A stretch of DNA of 5,021 nt from Syntrophales bacterium (lineage in GTDB: Bacteria > Desulfobacterota > Syntrophia > Syntrophales > UBA2192). Below, in pieces: positions 1 through 4,965 of the stretch. Both the position numbers and the translations under genes were made by a program. The notes beneath the pieces are model-generated. The model was not told the DNA's origin and did no database searches. It worked only from the letters and a program-made list of their open reading frames with translations. The stretch covers positions 1-5,021 of the forward strand of contig JALOPC010000142.1 in NCBI GenBank assembly GCA_025454095.1, in the 5' to 3' direction. Positions within the stretch are counted from its first letter, which is position 1, and every line of letters starts with the position of its first letter.

Positions 1-1446
1 ATCGGCAATGCCCTGCCGGATGAGCCACTGCACGCCGTCGCTGATGTCGTCCTGCATCTTGCCGCCCCACTGCTTGAACCCGGCCTCCCAGAAGGCCTTT
101 CCGTAGCCGGTCGAGCCGCGGAAGTTGATCTGCAGGACCCCCACCCCCCGGTTGGCCAGGAACTGGGTCTCGGGATCGAAGCCCCAGACATCCCGGGCCC
201 AGGGCCCGCCGTGCGGGTTGACCACGATGGGCAGGTTGACGGGCCTCACGCCTTTCGGCAGCGTCAGGTAGCCATGAAGGGTCAGGCCGTCGCGGGATGT
301 GAATCGGATCGGCTGCACATCGGCCATTTCCGCCTCGTTCAGCCAGGGGCTCAGCTCCGCCAGCTTCTCCAGGCGCCCGCTGGCAGGTTCGTAGAGGTAG
401 CAGGCGCCGAGAGATTTGTCGCTCGACGTGCGCACGATCACCCGCCGCTCATCGCGGCTCATTCCGGTGACCGCCACCCGGCGGCCGGGGAGCCTGGCTT
501 CCAGCGTTTCCTGCAGCTGCCGGCGTTCCGGGTCGAAGAATTGATACTGGGGTTTGTCCGTGGTGAAGGCGACCCCCGTGATGACGTGGCGCGCCTTGGA
601 GCGCAAAAGAGCGGAGACATCCACCTCGGGGTGTTCGTAGACGAGGTCCAGCAGCCGGCCGGCGCCGACATCGTAGAGATAGATGGCCGCCTTGTCGCGC
701 CCGAGGTTGGAGGCCACGTAGAGCCGTTGATTGTCGAAGCTGAAAAAAAGCGGGTCGAGGGTGTTCTTGAAATCCGTGGTCGCCACGATCCGGAAAGGGT
801 CCTTTTCGGTCTCGCGGTAAAGCAGGCTCGATTGCACGCCGTCGGTGGTGACGGCCATCCGCAGCCGGCCGTCGTTGTCGGTCAGCCACTGGGAGACGTT
901 GCCCGGGTTTTCGGCGACCAGCGCCAGTGCGCCCGTTTCGATGTCGATGCGGTAGACGTCGAACACCTTGGCCTCGCGCCGGTTGAGGCTGATCAGCATC
1001 TCGGCGTCGTTGTCTTCGAGCGGGTCCACGATCCCGGCCCGCACCCCTTCGAAGGGCGTCAGTTCCTTGTAGCCGGATCCGTCGACGTCGATCGCGTACA
1101 GCCGGTAGTTCTCATCGCCGCCGGTGTCCTGCACGTAAACGATGCGGTTCGTGCTGGCCCACGCGTAGCCGGCGATGTCCCGATCGCGGGCGCCGGTCAG
1201 GCGGGTTTCGGCCTGCTCGCCCACCTTCCGGACATACACATTCAACCGGTTCTCCCACGGCTTCATGAAGGCGATGTGCTCGCCGTCCGGGGAAATCGTG
1301 TAGTTGGCGGTTTCGGGGTTCCTGAAAAAATCCGTCAGGGGAATCAACCGGGACTGAGCTCTGGGCGCGCCGGCGCCCACGGACATCCCGGGCAGCGCGA
1401 ACAGGGCTGCCAGCGCAAGAACCACGGTCCACTTCCTGGTGATCAT
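1..1446 (-). CDS. Exported S9-family (prolyl oligopeptidase / acylaminoacyl-peptidase type) serine peptidase, C-terminus cut by window edge
   Basis: An open frame of 482 codons runs from ATG at 1446 off the left edge without a stop. Residues 1 to about 25 form a signal peptide (MITRK, then a Val/Leu/Ala-rich core ending GMSVGA), so the enzyme should be exported. Residues about 45-385 are the beta-propeller region of S9 enzymes, with blade motifs such as ISPDGEHIAFM near residue 51. The alpha/beta-hydrolase domain follows: VNPHGGPWARDVWG near residue 409 carries the HGGP motif, and INFRGSTGYGKAFWEAG near 440 is typical of the S9C group. The catalytic GxSxGG serine and the Asp/His pair would lie beyond the edge, so activity cannot be judged. 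Family members are usually about 600-700 residues. They cleave short peptides or N-acylated residues from peptides. The start is fixed by AGGAGGT at 1451-1457, four bases upstream. The gene follows the 49-codon gene by 14 bases and is probably co-transcribed with it. Confidence 0.95.
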   Translation of the reverse strand, partial: MITRKWTVVLALAALFALPGMSVGAGAPRAQSRLIPLTDFFRNPETANYTISPDGEHIAFMKPWENRLNVYVRKVGEQAETRLTGARDRDIAGYAWASTNRIVYVQDTGGDENYRLYAIDVDGSGYKELTPFEGVRAGIVDPLEDNDAEMLISLNRREAKVFDVYRIDIETGALALVAENPGNVSQWLTDNDGRLRMAVTTDGVQSSLLYRETEKDPFRIVATTDFKNTLDPLFFSFDNQRLYVASNLGRDKAAIYLYDVGAGRLLDLVYEHPEVDVSALLRSKARHVITGVAFTTDKPQYQFFDPERRQLQETLEARLPGRRVAVTGMSRDERRVIVRTSSDKSLGACYLYEPASGRLEKLAELSPWLNEAEMADVQPIRFTSRDGLTLHGYLTLPKGVRPVNLPIVVNPHGGPWARDVWGFDPETQFLANRGVGVLQINFRGSTGYGKAFWEAGFKQWGGKMQDDISDGVQWLIRQGIAD

Positions 1447-1460
1447 AACGACCTCCTCCA

Positions 1461-1610
1461 TCACATCAGTCGCGTCATTTTCGGGAAAATGTGCAGGATC
1501 CAACCGATAAATGCGAACCCTGCGGGGAACCAATACAGAACGGCTTCCTTGACCGCTTCGATCTGAATCTGAGCCTGGACGGTTTGCTGCCGGACATGTT
1601 CTCTTCGCAT
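1461..1610 (-). CDS. 49-residue single-pass membrane protein, unknown function
   Basis: ATG at 1610 opens 49 codons ending in TGA at 1461-1463. AGGAGGGG stands five bases upstream of the ATG (about 1616-1623), one of the best ribosome binding sites in the window. The N-terminal half is polar and Gln-rich (MRREHVRQQTVQAQIQIEAV) and probably amphipathic. Residues about 25-42 (VLYWFPAGFAFIGWILHIF) form one hydrophobic aromatic-rich helix, and the tail is short and basic (PKMTRLM). The stop lies 14 bases before the start of the S9 peptidase, so the two are probably one operon. I do not recognise a family. It could be an accessory subunit or membrane anchor of the peptidase, or an unrelated small membrane protein. 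The case for a real gene rests on the ribosome binding site, the tight spacing and the plausible topology. Confidence 0.72.
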   Translation of the reverse strand: MRREHVRQQTVQAQIQIEAVKEAVLYWFPAGFAFIGWILHIFPKMTRLM

Positions 1611-1731
1611 GTTCACCCCTCCTGCCGCAACGGGCGCCGTGACCGCACACCGCCGAGAAACGCTTGAGCGCCCCGAGCCGTTCGGCCAGATGCCGCCGCC
1701 GTCCGTCGACGCCCGTCAAATCCGCTTCCGC

Positions 1732-2070
1732 CTATTCCGTCCACGACTCCTGCATGCAAAGTCCTGAATGAACGCATCTGGACCAGCAACAGGAAATCCG
1801 CTGTCCTTCTCGGGTACAGACGCCGCATTTTTCCTTGGAATCGCAGTCGAAGAACGTCAGCTCCGGAAAGCACGGCTCCACCGAGCCGGGCGGTCGAAGG
1901 GTCGTCGCCAGGTAGGTGATAACCACCCGCCTTTTAATTTTTCCACACAAGTAGACAACGTGTTCGATTTCGACGCATTCCATGAGCGGTGAATCCTGCA
2001 AGTGCGACAACAATCGTTTTCGATGAAGTGCATCCCGCTTATCCGGCAGAAGCCTTTGGGGAGAATTCAT
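1732..2070 (-). CDS. Small cysteine-rich protein, unknown function
   Basis: The frame encodes 112 residues with ten cysteines (32, 42, 67, 76, 82, 85, 94, 95, 99, 105). The core from residue 30 looks like a compact folded protein: IEHVVYLCGKIKRRVV, then LATTLRPPGSVEPCFPE, FFDCDSKEKCGVC, and a C-terminal W-x-x-C-V-H. The spacing of Cys, Asp-Cys, Cys-Gly-Val and Cys-Val-His suggests a metal-binding or disulfide-rich fold. I cannot name a family. There is no signal peptide or membrane segment. ATG at 2070 has no clear ribosome binding site. ATG at 1983 (residue 30, MECVEIEHVV) has AGGA ten bases upstream and begins just where the conserved-looking part does, so a shorter 83-residue product is possible. 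It lies 121 bases upstream of the 49-codon gene on the same strand with no terminator seen between them. Confidence 0.62.
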   Translation of the reverse strand: MNSPQRLLPDKRDALHRKRLLSHLQDSPLMECVEIEHVVYLCGKIKRRVVITYLATTLRPPGSVEPCFPELTFFDCDSKEKCGVCTREGQRISCCWSRCVHSGLCMQESWTE

Positions 2071-2077
2071 AAACCGG

Positions 2078-2083
2078 AATATA
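2078..2083 (-). promoter_or_regulatory. Candidate -10 box (TATATT) for the Cys-rich gene
   Basis: On the minus strand TATATT lies seven bases before ATG 2070, with TTGCGG fourteen bases further upstream as a poor -35 at a short spacing. If used, transcription would start at or next to the ATG and the message would be leaderless, which would fit the missing ribosome binding site. If translation starts at 1983 instead, the same promoter would give an ordinary leader of about 85 bases. This is a pattern match only. Confidence 0.25.
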
Positions 2084-2179
2084 GCCCGCCCAGTTCACCG
2101 CAAGATGTCGCTAAAATGATCAAAATGTCATCAAGCGGATTATGACCGGCGGGATTTCATCGGTCGAATGGGTGGGATA

Positions 2180-2244
2180 CCATGGCTCCACCCGCGATGG
2201 TGGGCGGGTTTGCTACCCTCGCGGTGAGCCATGGCATAGCTCAC
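2180..2244. repeat. Nested inverted repeats in the non-coding gap
   Basis: The stretch 2084-2368 holds no credible gene. Within it, CCATGGCTCCACCCGCGA (2180-2197) is the reverse complement of TCGCGGTGAGCCATGG (2219-2234) apart from two single-base bulges, giving a 16-pair arm. The loop between contains a further GGGT/ACCC pair (2206-2209 with 2215-2218). The right arm can pair instead with a downstream partner: GTGAGC (2224-2229) matches GCTCAC (2239-2244), so two mutually exclusive hairpins are possible. The next 70 bases are rich in GTGA/GAAC motifs and look like structured RNA or the edge of a mobile element, but I cannot assign a family. Confidence 0.5.
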
Positions 2245-2331
2245 GTCGCCTGTGAAGATGGGGTGAACCGGAGAGTGATCGGGAAAGAACTGACGCGAGT
2301 GAGCGGTTGTTACTGCGTACTGTAGCTTTTG

Positions 2332-2357
2332 GATCAGTGACTATCAAATCACTAATC
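2332..2357 (-). terminator. Hairpin just downstream of the TPR gene, possible weak terminator
   Basis: GATCAGTGA (2332-2340) and TCACTAATC (2349-2357) pair over nine positions including one G-U, with an eight-base loop. The hairpin starts about 12 bases after the TPR stop codon on the minus strand. No U-tract follows (the next bases read CAAAAGC), so it is not a canonical Rho-independent terminator. It could be an RNA-stability hairpin or part of the adjoining repetitive element. Confidence 0.3.
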
Positions 2358-2368
2358 GAGATGTGACA

Positions 2369-3511
2369 CTATTTTCCCGTTTTCATTCCCAGGTTATTCT
2401 GCGTCAAGGCCCATTGCTGCGGCTGGGCCTCCCGGGTCAGCACCTCCAGGGCGCGCCGGTAGGCCGCAACGGCCTCGGCCAAAAGCCTCTGCCACGCCTC
2501 ACCCTCCGTCCGGAGCCCCTGCTCCTGAAGGGCATTCCCCAGGTTATTCTGCGTCCCGGCCCAGTAGTGCGGCAGGGCCTCCCGGGTCATCACCTCCAGG
2601 GCCTTCCGGTATAATGCCTCTGCTTCCTTCAACAGATCGACAGCCCTTTTCCCCTCCGTCCGGATGCCTAATTCTGATTTCGCATTCGCGGTCAGCCCCC
2701 GGATTTCGGCCCACTCAAGGGGAAACCTCTCTTTTTTCACGAGGTCCTGGGCCTCCCGGTACTTGTCGAGTGCTTCCGCAAAATTATAATTCAGAACCAA
2801 GGAGTTGCCCGAGTCCTTCCAGTCCTTGTACTCCTCCAGCGCCAGTTCCTCGCGCTTTTTCCGCTTCTCCCACGCCGCCTCATCAAAGAGCCGAGAGGCC
2901 TCGAGGAAGTTCTTCCGGTAAAACTCGGCAAGAGCCCTGGTCCGCTTGTCCTCCGACCCTTCCGCCTTCTTCGCCCACTCGTCGAAGGCTTCCTTGACCT
3001 GCTGCACGGTGAACCCGAACTGCCTGGCATACTGGTCGAGGTAGGTGGTGAAGTCCACCGGCCCGGGTTTTTCGCCTTCTTTTTTCTGCTTGGCCAACTC
3101 ATCCGAGAGCTTCTCAACGTACTTCGTGATCCGCTCGTGGCTCCAGAGCTTCATGGAACCCCTCGGAACGATGCTCACCTTCGTGGTCTGGACGTTCTGG
3201 GTCTTGAAGTTGGGAAGATTCCAATCCCCATCCACGGGGCTGTTCACCACCCAGCCTCTCCGGTCGACCATGATGATGACCCGTTCCCCCTGAATGAGAT
3301 CGCGGGATAGCTTGATCGAGAACTGGCCTATGGAATCGGTCGTATCGGAGTAACTCCCGTTCACGACCACTCTGGTGTTGGGGACCGGAACTACCTTATC
3401 CGCGTCTTCCTGGACATTGCCGTTGAGGGTAACCTGCGCTGAGGCTCCGACCGTGACAACGAGGGATATCAGAATTGCACAAAAAAACACTTCATCTTGG
3501 CAACTCCTCAA
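2369..3511 (-). CDS. Exported beta-sandwich/TPR-repeat protein, partner of the TIR protein; start out of frame and array truncated
   Basis: The continuous frame spans 380 codons from TTG 3511 to TAG 2369-2371. Residues about 9-26 (FFCAILISLVVTVGASAQ) are a signal-peptide core with an Ala-x-Ala-like end, so the protein should be exported. Residues 27-118 look like a carboxypeptidase-regulatory/Ig-like beta-sandwich. Residues 120-225 are charged and helical (KLWSHERITKYVEKLSDELAKQ). From about 226 there are TPR-like units of 50 residues marked by PLEWAEI (264), PHYWAGT (314) and PQQWALT (364), with ALEVxTRE and TQNNLG motifs. The last unit breaks off at NNLG-MKTGK where NNLGNALQEQG would be expected, so the array looks truncated. 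TTG 3511 is probably not the true start: its GAGGAG is the ribosome binding site for ATG 3495, which overlaps the TIR stop but is in another frame (see the junction entry). GTG 3490 is an in-frame alternative, though 13 bases from the site. Likely a scaffold or sensor acting with the TIR protein. Confidence 0.88.
   Translation of the reverse strand: MRSCQDEVFFCAILISLVVTVGASAQVTLNGNVQEDADKVVPVPNTRVVVNGSYSDTTDSIGQFSIKLSRDLIQGERVIIMVDRRGWVVNSPVDGDWNLPNFKTQNVQTTKVSIVPRGSMKLWSHERITKYVEKLSDELAKQKKEGEKPGPVDFTTYLDQYARQFGFTVQQVKEAFDEWAKKAEGSEDKRTRALAEFYRKNFLEASRLFDEAAWEKRKKREELALEEYKDWKDSGNSLVLNYNFAEALDKYREAQDLVKKERFPLEWAEIRGLTANAKSELGIRTEGKRAVDLLKEAEALYRKALEVMTREALPHYWAGTQNNLGNALQEQGLRTEGEAWQRLLAEAVAAYRRALEVLTREAQPQQWALTQNNLGMKTGK
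2388..2611. repeat. Direct repeat of 74 bp, offset 150 bp, within the TPR array
   Basis: Positions 2388-2461 and 2538-2611 match at 64 of 74 bases by hand count. The offset of 150 bp is exactly 50 codons, so the copies are successive in-frame TPR units. Such similarity allows unit gain and loss by recombination or slippage, which may explain the short array. At the left edge the copies differ by one base in a C-run (CATTCCC against CATTCCCC, which is GGG against GGGG in the coding strand), right where the gene loses the repeat pattern. Confidence 0.8.
3480..3509 (-). promoter_or_regulatory. TIR/TPR translational-coupling junction with in-phase T7 slippery run
   Basis: On the minus strand, GAGGAG (3504-3509) stands eight bases before ATG 3495, whose ATGA overlaps the TIR stop TGA (3492-3494). 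This is a textbook coupled start. The frame from this ATG reads Met-Lys-Cys-Phe-Phe-Val-Gln-Phe and then stops. Seven Ts at 3481-3487 fall in it as T-TTT-TTT, the X-XXY-YYZ layout of a -1 slippery heptamer. A -1 shift, or one added base, would give MKCFFCAILISLVVTV, a normal signal peptide with a basic start, joined to the rest of the TPR frame. Sequencing or assembly error in the homopolymer would look the same. Confidence 0.6.
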
Positions 3512-4436
3512 GTTTTATCCTCACCGGACCGGGAAGAGCAACGTACTGGTTGTAGTCCTTGTACTTCGGATTCTTGACGAACACCCGTACTCTGTCCCCG
3601 GGGTTGCCCGGGACCTTGTCGAATACAAACCCCCCGTCGCTCGTCGTGGTTTGGGGCTTGTCGGGTAACTCCTGCACGGTCACGGTAGCGTCGGGTATCG
3701 GCTGGTCATTCCGCACGTCGAGAACGATACCCCGCAAGGGCGTCGTGGCTGATTCGAGAAAGAACCTCTCCTCTATCTTGTCTTGGAGAGCGAACAGGGA
3801 AATGATGATGCCCAGAATTGCGGCAACAAGGGCTACCCTCTTAGCCCAGGATTCCAGCCTTGACTTTCCCTGTTTGCTGTCTGCAGGTTGCTGGACGTTA
3901 ACGTAGATGTTTCCGTTCGCCTGGTAGACGTTCCCCTGGACGCTCCAGCCCTGCTGAGCGTAAATCGCCTGTGCCTGTGAGGCTACCTGATCGGCTGCAT
4001 GGGTGCCAATACCCTCCAGCCTTCCAAGCACCTGGGAGATGCGGTCCCCCGGCAGGGGCGGGAGCGGTGCTGCCTGAAGGGCAACCGAGAGGCGGGCAGA
4101 GGCATCCTGCGCGTTGACATCAATTCCTTGAACGGCTCGTAATGCGGCAGGAAGGGGCGTGTCATCGAGGAGGCAGGGAATCAGGGGTTTACGAAGGGCA
4201 ACGGCAGTATTCCACTCGAACTCGACGAAATGCGACGAGGCGGCTGCCCGGGACCAGGTGAGGAGAAAGAAATCATGTAAAGCGATTGCTTCCCCTACCG
4301 CTTTCGGCCAATGTTGCCCGCCGTAAAGGCTTTCCTGGTCACGCCATATTTCGATGCCTTGATCTCGGAGTATTTGTTCGAGTGCGCCCACCTGGGCAGC
4401 GTCCGCTCGCGCGTAGCCCAAGAATACGGATGGCAC
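3492..4436 (-). CDS. Membrane-anchored TIR-domain protein with C-terminal extracytoplasmic beta-sandwich domain
   Basis: The 314-residue protein starts at GTG 4436, five bases after a strong GGAGGT. Residues 1 to about 105 are a bacterial TIR domain: VFLGYARAD at the first strand, GIEIWRDQESLYGG, FFLLTWSRAAASSHFVEFEW, and KPLIPCLLDD. Glu74 in FVEFEW lies where TIR NADases carry their catalytic glutamate, so NAD+ cleavage is plausible. Residues 106-162 are a linker helix. Residues 163-181 hold a GNVYQANGNIYVN motif that looks like a short beta-repeat. Residues about 199-217 (KRVALVAAILGIIISLFALQ) form one membrane helix. Residues 232-310 (LRGIVLDVRNDQPIPDATVTV, later TSDGGFVFDKVP) match a carboxypeptidase-regulatory-like beta-sandwich. 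With basic residues before the helix, the TIR domain should be cytoplasmic and the beta-sandwich outside. The TPR gene follows with overlap, implying one coupled operon. TIR proteins often act in anti-phage defence or signalling; the role here is inferred. Confidence 0.92.
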   Translation of the reverse strand: MPSVFLGYARADAAQVGALEQILRDQGIEIWRDQESLYGGQHWPKAVGEAIALHDFFLLTWSRAAASSHFVEFEWNTAVALRKPLIPCLLDDTPLPAALRAVQGIDVNAQDASARLSVALQAAPLPPLPGDRISQVLGRLEGIGTHAADQVASQAQAIYAQQGWSVQGNVYQANGNIYVNVQQPADSKQGKSRLESWAKRVALVAAILGIIISLFALQDKIEERFFLESATTPLRGIVLDVRNDQPIPDATVTVQELPDKPQTTTSDGGFVFDKVPGNPGDRVRVFVKNPKYKDYNQYVALPGPVRIKLEELPR

Positions 4437-4499
4437 AGGTCACCTCCGCTTTTTACCAAACTAAATTTGCATCCCGCCATGATTCGGATCGAGGCGATG

Positions 4500-4565
4500 T
4501 CATGGCGCTATCTCAATACCCGATGGGGTATCTTTTACTTGAATAGCATTTTCGTTCACTTTCAT
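4500..4565 (-). CDS. 21-codon small ORF in the TIR leader (leader peptide or gene remnant)
   Basis: ATG 4565 opens 21 codons (MKVNENAIQVKDTP, then SGIEIAP) ending in TGA at 4500-4502. GAGGA lies about six bases upstream, and the promoter candidate ends about 25 bases upstream, so it would be the first ORF of the TIR transcript, 63 bases before the TIR start. The codon use and hydrophilic content look protein-like rather than random. Its 3' half contains a perfect 6-bp hairpin (ATACCC/GGGTAT, 4516-4521 with 4526-4531). It may be a regulatory leader peptide, a tiny third component, or the surviving start of a broken gene. No family recognised. Confidence 0.42.
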   Translation of the reverse strand: MKVNENAIQVKDTPSGIEIAP

Positions 4566-4584
4566 AAGTATCCTCAGTTTATGC

Positions 4585-4603
4585 GCTATTCTATTAGGAT
4601 AGC
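4585..4603. promoter_or_regulatory. 19-bp near-perfect palindrome, candidate operator of the TIR operon
   Basis: GCTATTCTATTAGGATAGC pairs at eight of nine positions around a central T at 4594. It overlaps the candidate -10 box, the usual place for a repressor site. No regulator gene is visible except the decayed antitoxin fragment to the right. No U-run follows on either strand, so a terminator is unlikely. Confidence 0.4.
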
Positions 4604-4620
4604 CAGCATCGATCCGTCAA
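4591..4620 (-). promoter_or_regulatory. Candidate sigma-70 promoter for the small ORF-TIR-TPR operon
   Basis: On the minus strand TTGACG (4615-4620) matches the -35 consensus at five of six bases. TAATAG (4591-4596) follows after 18 bases as a weaker -10. The surrounding DNA is clearly more AT-rich than the genes. The predicted start lies just ahead of the ribosome binding site of the small ORF. Confidence 0.4.
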
Positions 4621-4622
4621 AT

Positions 4623-4883
4623 ATGAATTCCACTTGCTGCGCAGCAGTGTTATCATGCGGCTTAAGAAACCGTCTAGCGGCGCGGATTTCCCTGCGCACG
4701 CTCCACCGGCGCAAGGAGAGCGGGAGGCTGCTTTCCGAGGAGCCCGAACGGGTCTTTCGCATCGCCTGCGTCTTCGACAGGGCGGTCGACGTCTTGGGCG
4801 GCCTCGCCGCCGCGCGCAAATGGTTCAAGACGCCCCTGCAGCACCGAGTAGGGTCGCCCCACGACCCTTGCCTCCGCTTGTAA
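4623..4883 (+). pseudogene. Decayed fragment of an Xre/MbcA/ParS-type (DUF2384) antitoxin
   Basis: On the plus strand the residues encoded at about 4662-4838 read LRNRLAARISLRTLHRRKES, then GRLLSEEPERVFRIACVFDR, then AVDVLGGLAAARKWFKTP. This follows the pattern of the antitoxins paired with RES or ParT toxins: end of the helix-turn-helix region (SxRTLxRRK), then ESxRxxRIAxVxxxAxxVxG, AAxxWxxTP. After KTPL the expected ALGGxTPLDLL does not appear in frame; a nearby frame gives GRPTTLASAC, so a frameshift is likely, and the stop at 4881-4883 comes early. The N-terminal DNA-binding part is missing, no ribosome binding site precedes ATG 4623, and no RES toxin follows. Intact family members are roughly 120-160 residues. 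It is divergent from the TIR operon and probably a relic of an earlier toxin-antitoxin locus. Confidence 0.68.
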
Positions 4884-4965
4884 TCGTTCCTTTTTATGCT
4901 AACACAGAACTCAGCCAACGCGGCTGTTTGCGGTCGGCTGGAGTGAAATGTTCTGCAATAAAATC

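Noticed and set aside
211..1566. 451-codon open frame on the plus strand
   Set aside because: It is antisense to the S9 peptidase, with a composition (Gly, His, Val, Arg, Gln-rich, no motifs) typical of high-GC mirror frames.
1613..1873. 86-codon minus-strand frame between the Cys-rich and 49-codon genes
   Set aside because: It overlaps the Cys-rich gene in another frame, is Arg/Gly/Ala low-complexity, and has no recognisable motif.
2363..2997. Plus-strand frames opposite the TPR gene
   Set aside because: They are Pro/Arg/Leu-rich mirrors of the repeat units with no independent ribosome binding site or domain.
4311..4622. 5' part of a 190-codon plus-strand frame
   Set aside because: It is antisense to the TIR start and its promoter; only the 3' part from about 4662 resembles a real protein (the antitoxin).
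4586..4918. 110-codon minus-strand frame
   Set aside because: It mirrors the antitoxin fragment, is Arg-rich and motif-free, and runs across the TIR promoter.
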